The notes: generated from the sequence alone by a model not told the origin. A DNA stretch of 64,000 nt from Oceanimonas aquatica (GCF_030732065.1 NZ_JAVBHX010000005.1:62001-126000), one strand, 5' to 3'; positions 9,478 through 18,889 are shown, counted from the stretch's first letter. A program made the numbers and translations.

Positions 9478-9498
9478 AAAAGGGGCCCGAAGGCCCCT
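9478..9498 (-). terminator. UUCG-tetraloop terminator after dctQM
   Basis: Read on the minus strand, the stem AGGGGCC / GGCCCCT closes on TTCG and is followed by a short T tract. It sits between dctQM and the HbpS-like gene, so it should reduce readthrough into the last two genes of the run. Confidence 0.75.
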
Positions 9499-9511
9499 GA
9501 ATACCGGGTTT

Positions 9512-11464
9512 TTACAGCAACAACAGGGAAAGAGATGGCACATAGGTGATCAGTAGCAGCACCGCTATCATCACCAGCAGATAGGGCCATACCCGACTGG
9601 CCAGCCCTCCGATGCTCACCTTGGCGAGACCACTGGCCACAAACAAGTTGACCCCCACTGGCGGAGTGATAAAGCCGATGGCCAGGTTCATCACCATCAT
9701 TACCCCAAAGTGCACCGGGTGTACGCCCACGGCGGTGACCAGGGGCAGCAGAATGGGCGTCAAGATCACGATGGCCGCCAGCGCTTCCATAAAGATGCCG
9801 ATCCACAGCAGGAAGAGGTTGATCATGATGAGGATCGCCCACTTGTTGCTGGTGATGGACAGGATCAGATCGGCGATGGTTTCGGGGATCTGCTCTATGG
9901 TCATGATATTACCGAAGATTGTGGCCATGGCCATCAGCACGATAATAATGGAGGAAATACCCACCGCTTCCTGACTGGCATGCCACAGGCTGGCCAGAGA
10001 GAGCTCCTTGTGAATAAAGAGCCCCACCAGCAGGCCGTAAAAGGCCGCCACCGCCGCCGCCTCGGTCGGCGTCATGATGCCGCCATAAATCCCACCCAGC
10101 ACGATCACCGGCACCATCAGCGCCCACTTGGCCTGCCAGGTGCAAACCAGCAGGGTTTTCAGGGAGCGCTCGCGCACCTCACCGTACCAGCCATGCTTTT
10201 TGGAGATCAGGAAGGCCACCAGCATCAGCGCGCCGCCCATAATCAAGCCGGGAATAATACCGGCGATAAACAGTTCACCGATGGACACCTGGGCCGAGAC
10301 GCCATAGACCACAAAGGGGTTGCTGGGCGGAATAATCACTCCGATAGCCCCAGCGCAGGCCACCACAGTGGCAGCAAAATACTTGTCGTAGCCCCGGGCC
10401 ACCATGGCCGGTATGGTAATGGAGCCGATGGCCGCCACCGTGGCCGGGCCCGAGCCGCTGATGGCGGCAAAGAAAATACAGGTCATGATGCTGGCCAGCG
10501 CCATGCCCCCGGGCAGGGCTCCAACCAGTTCGTCGCCCAGCGCCAGCAAGCGGCTGGACAGGCCACCCGCGCCCATAAAGACGCCGGCGGCGATAAAGAA
10601 GGGAATGGCCATAATGGGAAAAGAGTCGATGGAAGAAAAGGCGATTTGCGCCAGATAATCCACCGGCAGGGTGCCCGCCCCCAGCACGGTGACCAGACCG
10701 GCCAGCCCCAGGGCAAAGGCGATGGGCACACCCAGCAGCAGAAACAGTACAAAGTAGCCAAACAGCAGGCCAGTGGCGCTCCATTCGTCCGACAGCATGA
10801 CCGGCAAGAACAACGCAGCCGCCAGAGCCAGGCCCAGCAGCACATGGGTAAAGGGCATGGCGCGTCCCTGACGCCACAGCGACTGCAGGGTGCGCAGCAC
10901 CATCAGGCCAAAGCCGATGGGCAGGATCAGGTAGGGCAAGTAGTAGCCGATCTGCAGCGCCGGGGTGGTCTGGGGCATCAGCAGCTGCATTTTCACATAA
11001 TCCGCCCCCATCACCGCAAACATTGTTACCAATACCAGAGTGCAGGCATCAATGGCAATCCACAGCACGGCCTGAGCCCGCTCGGGCAGACGGTTATGCA
11101 ACACGTCCACCCGTATGCCACTGCGGGTCAGAATGGACAGCGATACCGCCAGGTAGGAGATCCAGATAAAGATGTAGCGGGCCAGCTCTTCGGTCCAGAC
11201 GCCCCAACCAGCGGTATTGCGCAGGCTCTGGCGCAGGGCATCCGGGTCAATCCAGCCTGCCACCGCCTGGGCAAAGCCAGGGGTCGCCACTAGCTCAAGC
11301 AGGGTCGAGAGAGTGTAACGAAAGAAGGTCTGATAGTTGATGATCAGTATCATCGCCAGCAGACCGATAAACAGCAAGGGTTTTTCCAGGCTATGAAACA
11401 GCCGGGTCAGTTGCAGACACGGCCGTTTGTGCGCCAGGGCACCGTCCAGCTTCAGGGTATCCAT
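9512..11464 (-). CDS. dctM: Fused TRAP transporter permease DctQM
   Basis: Inner-membrane permease of 650 residues formed by fusion of the small DctQ domain (about residues 28-210, four predicted membrane segments) and the large DctM domain (about 215-650, roughly 12 segments). The DctM part shows FFIAAGVFMGAGG, GSGPATVAAIGSI and IIPPSNPFVVYG. With the DctP binding protein it would take up an organic acid or similar solute using a sodium gradient. It is 59 bases downstream of dctP. The substrate is unknown. The linked GMC dehydrogenase hints at an alcohol-bearing compound. Confidence 0.93.
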   Translation of the reverse strand: MDTLKLDGALAHKRPCLQLTRLFHSLEKPLLFIGLLAMILIINYQTFFRYTLSTLLELVATPGFAQAVAGWIDPDALRQSLRNTAGWGVWTEELARYIFIWISYLAVSLSILTRSGIRVDVLHNRLPERAQAVLWIAIDACTLVLVTMFAVMGADYVKMQLLMPQTTPALQIGYYLPYLILPIGFGLMVLRTLQSLWRQGRAMPFTHVLLGLALAAALFLPVMLSDEWSATGLLFGYFVLFLLLGVPIAFALGLAGLVTVLGAGTLPVDYLAQIAFSSIDSFPIMAIPFFIAAGVFMGAGGLSSRLLALGDELVGALPGGMALASIMTCIFFAAISGSGPATVAAIGSITIPAMVARGYDKYFAATVVACAGAIGVIIPPSNPFVVYGVSAQVSIGELFIAGIIPGLIMGGALMLVAFLISKKHGWYGEVRERSLKTLLVCTWQAKWALMVPVIVLGGIYGGIMTPTEAAAVAAFYGLLVGLFIHKELSLASLWHASQEAVGISSIIIVLMAMATIFGNIMTIEQIPETIADLILSITSNKWAILIMINLFLLWIGIFMEALAAIVILTPILLPLVTAVGVHPVHFGVMMVMNLAIGFITPPVGVNLFVASGLAKVSIGGLASRVWPYLLVMIAVLLLITYVPSLSLLLL

Positions 11465-11490
11465 AGGTGGCTCCGGAATCGGGTTGGCTA

Positions 11491-11512
11491 CAGCCCGGGA
11501 CTACCCGGGCTG
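11491..11512 (-). other. Intercistronic hairpin dctP-dctQM
   Basis: A perfect 9-bp stem (CAGCCCGGG with CCCGGGCTG, 4-base loop) lies between dctP and dctQM with no T tract after it on the transcribed strand. It is better read as an mRNA-stabilising or partial-attenuation element that favours the binding protein over the permease. Confidence 0.6.
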
Positions 11513-11523
11513 AAGGAAAAAAC

Positions 11524-12537
11524 TCAGCTCTGGGTGTCCTGTACCAGCTTCACCAGCTCGTCGGGCAGGCGCTCGGCAAACTGATTAAACACAGGCCGGG
11601 TCAGCTCCTTGAAACGGGCCATGTCCTCTTCGGTAGTTTCATGAATGGTGACACCGGCGGCCAGCATGCTTTCCCGCGCTTTCTGTTGATCGGCGGGGTA
11701 GGCCACGGTACGCTGATATTCCAGTGCCTCGGTGGACGCCTCTTCCAGCAGGGCCCTAGCCTCGTTCGTCAGACTGTCCCACCATTTCTTGTTGGCCATG
11801 GCCACCTGCATGCCGTAGTTGTGGGCCGAGGTAATGGCGTATTGCAGATTTTCGTGGTGTTTGGCCCCCACCATCAAATCAAAGGTGTTACCCTCGGCAT
11901 CGATGGTGCCCTGTTGCAGGGCGGTATACACCTCACCCCAGGAAATGGGAGACGGGTTGGCGCCCAGCGCCTTCGTCACCGCCACGTCCACCGGCGAGTC
12001 GGTGGTGCGCATCTTGAGCCCGGCCAGGGAATCGGGCCCGGTCAGCGGACGCTCCTTCGACACAAAGTTGCGATAGCCATATTCGGCATACATCAGCGGC
12101 TGCAGGCCGATGTCGTTGGCCGCCTGCTCCAGGTAGGCATGCAGCGGCTGACCCTTGTCGAGGGCGCGGTACAGCTGCTCCTGCTTGTCTGGGCTGGTGA
12201 TATAGGGCAGATCAAAGACCTGAAAGACGGGGGTAAAACTGGCCAGATTGGGAGTGGAGCTGACTCCCACCTCCAGGGTGCCGCGCTGGGCTCCTTCGAT
12301 CATCACCCGATCGCTGCCCAGAATGGAGCCCGGAAACACCTTGACCCGAATGCGACCATCGGACTTTTCCTTCACCAGCTCAGCAAATTTCTTGTATGCC
12401 GCCGTTATATGACTGCCCGGGGGGGCCGGATGCGCCAGCTTGAACTGAACCTTGGGGCCCTGATACTCGGCGGCGGCCTGACCGCTGAACAGCATGGCCA
12501 GCACGGCGGATGATACGACACCTGATATGCACTTCAT
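11524..12537 (-). CDS. dctP: TRAP transporter solute-binding protein DctP
   Basis: Periplasmic solute-binding subunit of 337 residues, with a signal peptide (about residues 1-23, ending SGQAAAE). The TRAP DctP fold is indicated by KFKLAHPAPPGSHITAAYKK-like sequence at the N terminus and by the central LAGLKMRTTDSPV region, which carries the conserved arginine that usually binds a substrate carboxylate. It is first gene of the minus-strand run and lies back-to-back with the GMC dehydrogenase gene across a 336-base control region. The arginine suggests an organic acid ligand. Confidence 0.93.
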   Translation of the reverse strand: MKCISGVVSSAVLAMLFSGQAAAEYQGPKVQFKLAHPAPPGSHITAAYKKFAELVKEKSDGRIRVKVFPGSILGSDRVMIEGAQRGTLEVGVSSTPNLASFTPVFQVFDLPYITSPDKQEQLYRALDKGQPLHAYLEQAANDIGLQPLMYAEYGYRNFVSKERPLTGPDSLAGLKMRTTDSPVDVAVTKALGANPSPISWGEVYTALQQGTIDAEGNTFDLMVGAKHHENLQYAITSAHNYGMQVAMANKKWWDSLTNEARALLEEASTEALEYQRTVAYPADQQKARESMLAAGVTIHETTEEDMARFKELTRPVFNQFAERLPDELVKLVQDTQS

Positions 12538-12654
12538 AAATGACTTCTCCCTGTCTCACTGTTGATCAATGTTAAAAAATGGTTACCGTCAATCCAACAA
12601 GTGGAACTATAAAAACCGAACAGTGAAGATGTCAATAAAACGATCAATAAAATC

Positions 12655-12669
12655 GATACAAAAAGTATC
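12655..12669. promoter_or_regulatory. Operator-like GATAC-N5-GTATC, dctP side
   Basis: A perfect inverted repeat, GATAC-AAAAA-GTATC, lies in the 336-base AT-rich region (12538-12873) between dctP and the divergent GMC dehydrogenase gene. A near copy lies at 12842. The rest of this region shows no gene. The pair is probably bound by the cluster regulator, most likely the IclR protein. Confidence 0.5.
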
Positions 12670-12841
12670 ATTTAAATAAATTTAATTGTTTTTCAAAATC
12701 TTAAAATAGAAGCGCCAGCATCATCAGCACCAATCTTTTCCTTTCAGGGTACTCTTACTGCAAAAAGCACCGGATCTCAGTCTCAAAATCACAACAAAAA
12801 CCCAACAAAAAACTTGCCAAATGCGTCGACTTAATTATTTT

Positions 12842-12856
12842 GATACAAAATGTCTC
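12842..12856. promoter_or_regulatory. Second operator-like copy, dehydrogenase side
   Basis: GATAC-AAAAT-GTCTC matches the site at 12655 with one changed base in the right arm and the same ATTT flank. It ends 17 bases before the dehydrogenase ATG, where bound protein would block expression. Confidence 0.5.
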
Positions 12857-12873
12857 ATTTTCATGGAGTGATT

Positions 12874-14496
12874 ATGTCTTTATACCAGGATAAGGTGTTC
12901 GGCGAGTTTGACTATGTCGTGGTGGGCGCCGGCTCCGCCGGTTGTGTGCTGGCCAACCGGCTCAGCGAGGATCCCGCCGTTAGCGTGCTGTTACTGGAAG
13001 CGGGTGGCAGGGATGTGAACCCCTGGATCCATGTACCGGTAGGCTACTTCAAGACCATGCACAACCCGGCCACCGACTGGTGCTATGTGACGGATCCGGA
13101 TCAGGGCATCGCCGGTCGTCAGCTGCAGTGGCCCCGAGGCAAGGTCCTGGGCGGGTCCAGCTCCCTCAACGGCCTGCTTTATATTCGTGGCCAGCATCAG
13201 GACTACGACGACTGGGCCGCCCTCGGCAACGAAGGCTGGAGTTTTAATGAAGTGCTGCCTTATTTCAAAAAGTCCGAGTGTCAGTCCAGGGGCCCGGACG
13301 CCTACCACGGCGTGAACGGACCGCTCAAGGTGTCCGATTTGCGGCTGCGCCGGGAAATTGCCGATCGCTTTATCGAGGCGGCCCGGCAAACCGGCATTCC
13401 CGCCAACCCGGACTGCAATGGCGAGCGCCAGGAAGGAGTGGGCTATTTTCAGCAGACCGCCCACAAGGGCCTGCGCTGCAGCAGTGCCAAGGCCTTTTTG
13501 CGACCGGCGCTCAGGCGTCCCAACCTTACCCTGCTCACCCGAGCCCATACCCGGCGCATTCTGCTGGAAGGCAAGCAGGCCACCGGTATCGAGTTTGAAC
13601 ACAAGGGTAAGCGGCTGCTGGCCCGGGCCACCCGGGAAGTTGTGCTGAGCGCCGGCGCCATTGGCTCACCGCAAATTCTGCAATGCTCCGGCATTGGCGA
13701 TCCCGAACACCTGGCCTCGGTGGGCGTTAAATGCCAGCACGCCCTGCCCGGCGTGGGCGAAAATCTGCAGGATCACCTGCAGATCCGCCTGGTGTTCAAA
13801 ACCAGCTGCCGCACCCTGAACGACGAGGTGAACAACCTGCTGAAAAAAATGGGCGTTGGCATACAGTATGCGCTGTCCCGCACCGGCCCCCTAACCCTGG
13901 CCGCCAGCCAAGTCTACGTGTTTACTCAATCACGAGACGGAATGGGCAGGCCTGACATCCAGTTCCACATGCAGCCGCTGAGTGCGGACAAACCCGGTGA
14001 CGGAGTGCATCCATTCTCGGCCTTCACCGCCTCGGTATGTCAGCTACGTCCCTACAGCCGGGGCCGGATCCGTATTCGCAGCGCCGATCCGTATCAGTAC
14101 CCCTCCATTCAGCCCAACTACCTGTCTGCCGAAGAAGACTGCCGGGTGGCGGTGGATGCCATCAAGGTGGCCCGGCGCATTGCCGAAGCCGAGGCCCTGA
14201 AACCGGTGATCACCGACGAACATGTGCCTGGTCGCCAGTACCAGAGTGACGAGGAACTGCTGAAGGCGGCCCGGCGTTTCAGCCAGACCATTTACCATCC
14301 CACCAGTACCTGCAAAATGGGACAGGACGAGATGGCGGTGGTCGACAGCCGGCTGCGCGTGCATGGCATCGAGGGGCTGAGGGTGGCCGACGCCTCCATC
14401 ATGCCGGTGATCGTGTCCGGCAACACCAATGCCCCCTCCATCATGATCGGAGAAAAGGCCGCCGACATGATCAAGGAAGATCAAGGCCACGGCTGA
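12874..14496 (+). CDS. GMC-family (choline dehydrogenase-like) oxidoreductase
   Basis: FAD-dependent alcohol oxidoreductase of 540 residues. The N-terminal ADP-binding motif [16 protein letters not shown] is followed by the GMC signatures [14 protein letters not shown] and, near residue 255, [15 protein letters not shown]. The C-terminal catalytic histidine is in [10 protein letters not shown]. The start at 12874 has GGAG just upstream. A longer form begins 24 bases earlier without one. Choline, PEG or long-chain alcohol dehydrogenases share this family, so the substrate is open. Its position opposite the TRAP operon suggests it oxidises the imported compound. Confidence 0.92.
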   Translation: MSLYQDKVFGEFDYVVVGAGSAGCVLANRLSEDPAVSVLLLEAGGRDVNPWIHVPVGYFKTMHNPATDWCYVTDPDQGIAGRQLQWPRGKVLGGSSSLNGLLYIRGQHQDYDDWAALGNEGWSFNEVLPYFKKSECQSRGPDAYHGVNGPLKVSDLRLRREIADRFIEAARQTGIPANPDCNGERQEGVGYFQQTAHKGLRCSSAKAFLRPALRRPNLTLLTRAHTRRILLEGKQATGIEFEHKGKRLLARATREVVLSAGAIGSPQILQCSGIGDPEHLASVGVKCQHALPGVGENLQDHLQIRLVFKTSCRTLNDEVNNLLKKMGVGIQYALSRTGPLTLAASQVYVFTQSRDGMGRPDIQFHMQPLSADKPGDGVHPFSAFTASVCQLRPYSRGRIRIRSADPYQYPSIQPNYLSAEEDCRVAVDAIKVARRIAEAEALKPVITDEHVPGRQYQSDEELLKAARRFSQTIYHPTSTCKMGQDEMAVVDSRLRVHGIEGLRVADASIMPVIVSGNTNAPSIMIGEKAADMIKEDQGHG

Positions 14497-14518
14497 ACGA
14501 AAGCATGGAGACACAAAA

Positions 14519-14539
14519 AAGCCCGCTTGATGCGGGCTT
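14519..14539. terminator. Terminator between GMC gene and yeeE
   Basis: The stem AAGCCCGC / GCGGGCTT has a 5-base loop and is preceded by six A bases. It lies between convergent genes and could stop transcription from both sides. Confidence 0.8.
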
Positions 14540-14560
14540 CTTGGCATTAACGACGTTATC

Positions 14561-15772
14561 TCAGCAGCCGTTCAGGGCCGGCTTGGGACGCTCGCCGGGA
14601 AAGAACCAGCCGCGCAGGCGCACACCCACCAGGTTGCCGGTAAAGGCCGCCACCAGCCAGATCCAGCCATGCAGGCTGCCGGAGGCGATACCGCTGAAGT
14701 AGGCACCGATATTACAGCCATAGGCCATGCGGGCACCGTAGCCCAGCAGCAGGCCGCCGATCACCGCGGCCAGCAGGGAGCGACGCGGAATACGCAGGTT
14801 GGGAGCAAACTTGCCGGCCAGCACCGCCGCCAGCAAGGCACCCAGCATGATGCCGATGTTCATGACACTGGTGATGTCCTGCCACACCGGCGCCGCCAGG
14901 GCACTGGCATTACCCGGGAACTGCCAGAAGGCCCAACCGGTTACATCCAGCCCGGCCCCCTGGGCCAGTTTGGCACTCCACAGCGCAAAGGCGGAAGTCA
15001 CGCCCCAGGGACGACCAGCCAGTGCCAGAGTGGCGTAGTTCAGCAGCACCAGCGCCACGGCGCCCCATACCAGCGGCCAGGGTCCCTTCAGCAGGCGTGC
15101 CAGACCCCGATGGGAGCTGGCCGGCTCCGCTTCCAGACGACCATGACGACGCTTCTCCAGGATCAGGGTCAGCCAGGCAATACCGGCAAACACCACCAGG
15201 TTAAGCACCAGCGCCGGGGCCAGCCCCAGTTGCTCGACCAGGGAGACGGGCTCAAACGCCGGCAGAGAAAACCACCAGTCCACATGGTGAGTGGAGATCA
15301 GCGAACCCACACAGAAAAACACCAGCGTCACCAGCATGCGGGCATTGCCGCCGCCGGCGGTGAACAGGGTGCCCGAGGCGCAGCCACCACCCAATTGCAT
15401 GCCGATACCGAAGATAAAGGCCCCCACCACTACCGACACCCCCACGGGATCCACAAAGCCGTTGACCGCCTGGCCGGCCAGCTCACCCTGGCTCAGGGCC
15501 GGGAAAAACAACATTACCGCCAGTGCCAGCATCACCATCTGGGCCCGCAGGCCGCGCCCGCGCCGCTCGGCGATCATGACCCGCCAGGAGGAAGTAAAGC
15601 CAAAGGCGGCGTGATACAGCACCAGCCCCAGGGCAGCGCCCACCGCAAACAGGGCCATCTGACGCACACCGGCCAGTTGCAGCAGAGCCAGGGTGCCGGC
15701 CAGGATCAGCGCCAGAACGCCCAGGCTCAGGGGCGTGCGGCGCTCGCTCGCCGCGGCAATGGCTGTGGTCAT
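14561..15772 (-). CDS. YeeE/YedE-family sulfur-compound transporter
   Basis: Polytopic inner-membrane protein of 403 residues with about nine or more hydrophobic segments. Two repeated family motifs carry the conserved cysteines, GGGCASGTLF (about residue 130) and YGCNIGAYFSG (about residue 355). In the characterised TsuA protein such cysteines relay thiosulfate through the membrane. No TusA-like partner gene adjoins it, so the exact substrate is not fixed by context. It stands alone between terminators. Confidence 0.88.
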   Translation of the reverse strand: MTTAIAAASERRTPLSLGVLALILAGTLALLQLAGVRQMALFAVGAALGLVLYHAAFGFTSSWRVMIAERRGRGLRAQMVMLALAVMLFFPALSQGELAGQAVNGFVDPVGVSVVVGAFIFGIGMQLGGGCASGTLFTAGGGNARMLVTLVFFCVGSLISTHHVDWWFSLPAFEPVSLVEQLGLAPALVLNLVVFAGIAWLTLILEKRRHGRLEAEPASSHRGLARLLKGPWPLVWGAVALVLLNYATLALAGRPWGVTSAFALWSAKLAQGAGLDVTGWAFWQFPGNASALAAPVWQDITSVMNIGIMLGALLAAVLAGKFAPNLRIPRRSLLAAVIGGLLLGYGARMAYGCNIGAYFSGIASGSLHGWIWLVAAFTGNLVGVRLRGWFFPGERPKPALNGC

Positions 15773-15844
15773 TTTGTTTCTCCGGTAACCAATAAAAGGC
15801 GGGATTCTAGCGAGGCTGGACTGAGGGCCGAAATAACAAAATAA

Positions 15845-15875
15845 AACAGGTTATGCTGAAAAAGCATAACCTGTT
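15845..15875 (-). terminator. Terminator after phyH-type gene
   Basis: A perfect 13-bp inverted repeat (arms 15845-15857 and 15863-15875, 5-base loop) is followed on the minus strand by a T-rich run. It lies about 30 bases after the dioxygenase stop codon. Confidence 0.88.
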
Positions 15876-15905
15876 GAATTATTCAGCTAGCAAACCGAAT
15901 TGGTA

Positions 15906-16721
15906 TTAGCGGCGCCATACCACCGGAAACCAGTCTTCACGCATTTTATCGCCGGTTTGCAGGTTGATGCCGTCAAAGGGCGGTGAAGTGGGGCCGCCCC
16001 GGTTCACGTAACGGACGTCGTCGCCCATAAAGCGGGTGGAAAAAGCCCGGCGGCGGTGTTGAGTCTGGTTGCCGGGGGCGCCGTGCACGGTTTTAAAGTT
16101 GAACAGCAGGGCGTCGCCCAGCTCCAGCTCCGGGATCAAAATCTCAAAGTCGCCGTTATCGATGTCCGGCATGTCCATGTAGGGGCTGTCGTCGGCATAC
16201 CAGGACGCATTGGTGGACCACTTGCTCGGGCGCACCGGCTTGGGCCAGCGGTGCGAGCCCAATACCACCTGCAGGGCATTTTCCGGGGTGATGGGATCGA
16301 GCGGTATCCAGTAGCTACCGGTCTGCTCGCCGTCCACGCAGTAATAGGGGTTATCCTGGTGCCAGGGCGTGGCCTTGGAGGTACCCGGCTCCTTGACCAG
16401 AATGTGCTCGTGAAACACCTGAATCGCTTTGGAGTCGGTAGCCTCACCCACAATGGCCGCGCCGGGTGACTGCTCAATCCACTGGCGAAATTCGGGAATA
16501 CGCTGCCAGTTACAGTAATCTTCAAAGAAACGGCCGGTTTCGGTGCCGGTGACGTTTTCCCGGCCGTGCTCGCTGGGATTTTGCAGCACGCGGTCAAAAC
16601 CGGCGCGCAGTGGTTCGATCCAGTCCTTGAATACGCCCTTGATGATAATGGCGCCGTCACGCTGGTAGGCGGCTTTCTGCTCGTCGGTCAGCCAGGTTTG
16701 GCTGGCGGTGGCGGTGGTCAT
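15906..16721 (-). CDS. Phytanoyl-CoA dioxygenase (PhyH) family Fe(II)/2-oxoglutarate oxygenase
   Basis: 271-residue cytoplasmic oxygenase. The iron facial triad is visible as His121-x-Asp123 (WHQDNPYY) and His213 (TVHGAPGN). An Arg near residue 224-230 is placed to bind 2-oxoglutarate. The family hydroxylates varied small molecules, including phosphonates and ectoine, but this protein lacks features that would let me name one. It is divergent from a LysR regulator with a 95-base shared control region and ends at a strong terminator, so it is probably a single-gene unit under that regulator. Confidence 0.86.
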   Translation of the reverse strand: MTTATASQTWLTDEQKAAYQRDGAIIIKGVFKDWIEPLRAGFDRVLQNPSEHGRENVTGTETGRFFEDYCNWQRIPEFRQWIEQSPGAAIVGEATDSKAIQVFHEHILVKEPGTSKATPWHQDNPYYCVDGEQTGSYWIPLDPITPENALQVVLGSHRWPKPVRPSKWSTNASWYADDSPYMDMPDIDNGDFEILIPELELGDALLFNFKTVHGAPGNQTQHRRRAFSTRFMGDDVRYVNRGGPTSPPFDGINLQTGDKMREDWFPVVWRR

Positions 16722-16774
16722 GTTTCACTCCTTCCCCAATGTTCGTTCACGGCTCGACTTTAACAGCCTTTTTA

Positions 16775-16817
16775 CATAGCATAAAAATACAGTTTAAATA
16801 TAAAGCTCATAGCATAA
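16775..16817. promoter_or_regulatory. Direct repeats CATAGCATAA in divergent LysR/phyH region
   Basis: CATAGCATAA occurs at 16775-16784 and 16808-16817, 33 bases apart start to start (about three helical turns). The second copy overlaps the regulator ATG. This fits a LysR-type tetramer binding two sites and repressing itself. No experimental link is known to me. Confidence 0.4.
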
Positions 16818-17731
16818 TGACTATACCCTTTACCTTTCGTCAGCTTGGCTACTTTGTGGCCGTGGCCCAGCACGGCAGCATCAGCAAGGCTGCCGAGGCA
16901 CTGCATGTGTCCCAGCCATCTGTGTCCATCGCCATTACCCAGCTGGAAGGCCTGCTTGGCCAACCCTTGTTTCAGCGTCACCGGGGCCAGGGCGTCAGTC
17001 TGAGCCCCAAGGGCGAAGTGCTGTTCAAGGAAGCCCGGCATATTCTCACCCTGTCCCACAACCTGCTCGACAGCCAGCACCAGCACGACACCGAGGTGGA
17101 AGGTCAGCTGGTGATCGGCTGCTTTCGGGACATCGCCCCCTACTACCTGCCCCGGCTGGTGAGCGAATTTGAACGCCGTTACCCCCGCATTCGCGTGATC
17201 ATGCAGGAGCAGGATCTGGCCGGGGTGCGCAAGGGCCTGGAGCAGGGCAAAGCCGAGCTGGTGCTGAGTTATGGCCTGGGGCTGCCGCCGGAGTGTGAGC
17301 TGCACGTGCTGGACGAACTCAGGCCCTACGCCCTGCTGCCCGCCAGCCATGCCCTGGCCGGGCAGGCACAACTGAGCCTGGCGGAACTGGCCGAAGACAT
17401 GCTGATATTGCAGGACTTGCCGCTGACCCGGGAATATTTTCTGTCGCTGTTCTGGCACCGGGATCTGCAGCCGGCGCGCATACATCACACCCTGTCGTTT
17501 GAAATGCAGCGCGGCCTGGTGGCCCATGGCCACGGCGTGGCGCTGTCGTGCACCCGGCCCGCTGGCGATCAAAGCTACGACGGCGCCCCCATTGCCTGTG
17601 TGCCTCTCTCCGATGACGTGCCGCCCCAGCGAGTGGTGCTGGCCCGCTCTGCAGACTTTCCGCTGTCGTTGCCGGCGCGGCTGTTTCTGGAACAGGTCAC
17701 CGGGGCTGCGCCTCGTTCCGGGCAGGGCTGA
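16817..17731 (+). CDS. LysR-family transcriptional regulator
   Basis: 304-residue LysR regulator with an N-terminal winged helix (FRQLGYFVAVAQHGSISKAA onward) and a C-terminal type 2 periplasmic-binding effector domain. The start at 16817 is chosen because the conserved helix-turn-helix begins there. An ORF extension upstream is AT-rich intergenic sequence. It lies back-to-back with the PhyH-family dioxygenase, its most likely target. The effector is unknown. Confidence 0.88.
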   Translation: MTIPFTFRQLGYFVAVAQHGSISKAAEALHVSQPSVSIAITQLEGLLGQPLFQRHRGQGVSLSPKGEVLFKEARHILTLSHNLLDSQHQHDTEVEGQLVIGCFRDIAPYYLPRLVSEFERRYPRIRVIMQEQDLAGVRKGLEQGKAELVLSYGLGLPPECELHVLDELRPYALLPASHALAGQAQLSLAELAEDMLILQDLPLTREYFLSLFWHRDLQPARIHHTLSFEMQRGLVAHGHGVALSCTRPAGDQSYDGAPIACVPLSDDVPPQRVVLARSADFPLSLPARLFLEQVTGAAPRSGQG

Positions 17732-17836
17732 GTCCGGCGCTCCGCTTTTTCTGGCTCTGTTCGATAATGCCAGCAGCAAAACGCCCCGTGAGCGCTACAC
17801 TGCGGTGTAGCTTTTCGACTCAGGCGAACCCTGGCC

Positions 17837-18889
17837 ATGACCATCAAACCGCCCACGCCCGCTAACGGCCCCTTCCATGACAAACGGCTGCCGGAGTTGC
17901 GCATGCTCGAGCGGCTGATCCGCCGAGGGGCGCCGGCCTTGCGCAGCCGGGTACTGGCCGAGGTGGAAGACAAGGGCCGCACACTGCCGGTGTATGCTCT
18001 TGAGCTCGGCAGTCCCCGGCGCGAAGCACCGGTGCTGCTGCTCTGCGGCGGTGTGCACGGCATAGAGCGAATCGGCACTCAGCTGGTGCTGGCACAGCTC
18101 GACACCCTGCTTCAGCGTCTGCGCTGGGATCGCAGCCTGCAACAACTGCTGCAGCGGGTGCGTATCGTGCTCTGCCCCCTGCTCAATCCGGTGGGCATGG
18201 CGCGGGGCTGGCGCTGCAACGGCAATGGCATCGATCTGATGCGCAATGCCCCGGTCAACGCCGAGCAGCCCGGCCCCTGGCCGGTCTGCGGGCATCGCCT
18301 GGGTCGCTGGCTGCCCTGGTACCGGGGCGAGCCGGAGACCCCCATGCAAACGGAAGCACTGGCAATCTGCTCACTGGCAGAAGAGCAGCTCGCGACCGCC
18401 CCCTTTACCCTGGCCCTGGACTGCCACTCGGGCTTTGGCATGCGCGACCGGATCTGGTTTCCGTACGCGGGGCGACGCCAGTTGCTGGAGCATGCCGCCG
18501 AGCTGCATGCCCTGTTGCGGCTGTTTGAACGCAGCCACCCCCACCATCCCTATCTGTTCGAGCCGCAACATCATCATTACCGTACCCACGGTGATCTCTG
18601 GGATTACCTGTACCGTCGGCACCTGCCCCGCGAGACACAGATCTTTCTGCCCCTGACGCTGGAAATGGGATCCTGGCTCTGGGTAAAAAAGAACCTGCGC
18701 CAGCTCACCAGCTATACCGGCCTGTTCAACCCCCTGGTGCCCCACCGCCATCAGCGCACTCTGCGCCGCCATCAGTTGCTGCTCGACTTTCTGTTGCGGG
18801 CCGTCGATGGCTGGCAAAACTGGCTGCCGGCCGGGGCTCAACGGCATCACCATCAAACCGGCGCCGAGCGCCGCTGGGGAACAAAATGA
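17837..18889 (+). CDS. M14-family zinc metallopeptidase-like protein
   Basis: 350-residue protein of the M14 carboxypeptidase/amidohydrolase fold. The predicted zinc ligands are His74 and Glu77 (GGVHGIE) and His197 (LDCHSGFG), and the general base is Glu276 (LTLEMGSW). No signal peptide is seen, so it is probably cytoplasmic. Related proteins include murein tripeptide amidase MpaA and DUF2817 peptidases. The exact substrate is unknown. The stop overlaps the start of the alpha/beta hydrolase gene by 4 bases (ATGA), implying coupled translation and a shared role. Confidence 0.78.
   Translation: MTIKPPTPANGPFHDKRLPELRMLERLIRRGAPALRSRVLAEVEDKGRTLPVYALELGSPRREAPVLLLCGGVHGIERIGTQLVLAQLDTLLQRLRWDRSLQQLLQRVRIVLCPLLNPVGMARGWRCNGNGIDLMRNAPVNAEQPGPWPVCGHRLGRWLPWYRGEPETPMQTEALAICSLAEEQLATAPFTLALDCHSGFGMRDRIWFPYAGRRQLLEHAAELHALLRLFERSHPHHPYLFEPQHHHYRTHGDLWDYLYRRHLPRETQIFLPLTLEMGSWLWVKKNLRQLTSYTGLFNPLVPHRHQRTLRRHQLLLDFLLRAVDGWQNWLPAGAQRHHHQTGAERRWGTK

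Noticed and set aside
9710-11293. 527-residue plus-strand frame opposite dctQM
   Set aside because: Low-complexity Gly/His/Gln shadow of the TRAP permease.
17837-18889. Succinylglutamate desuccinylase (AstE) identity for the M14 protein
   Set aside because: It shares the M14 fold, but no arginine catabolism genes are nearby and no AstE-specific features were recognised.
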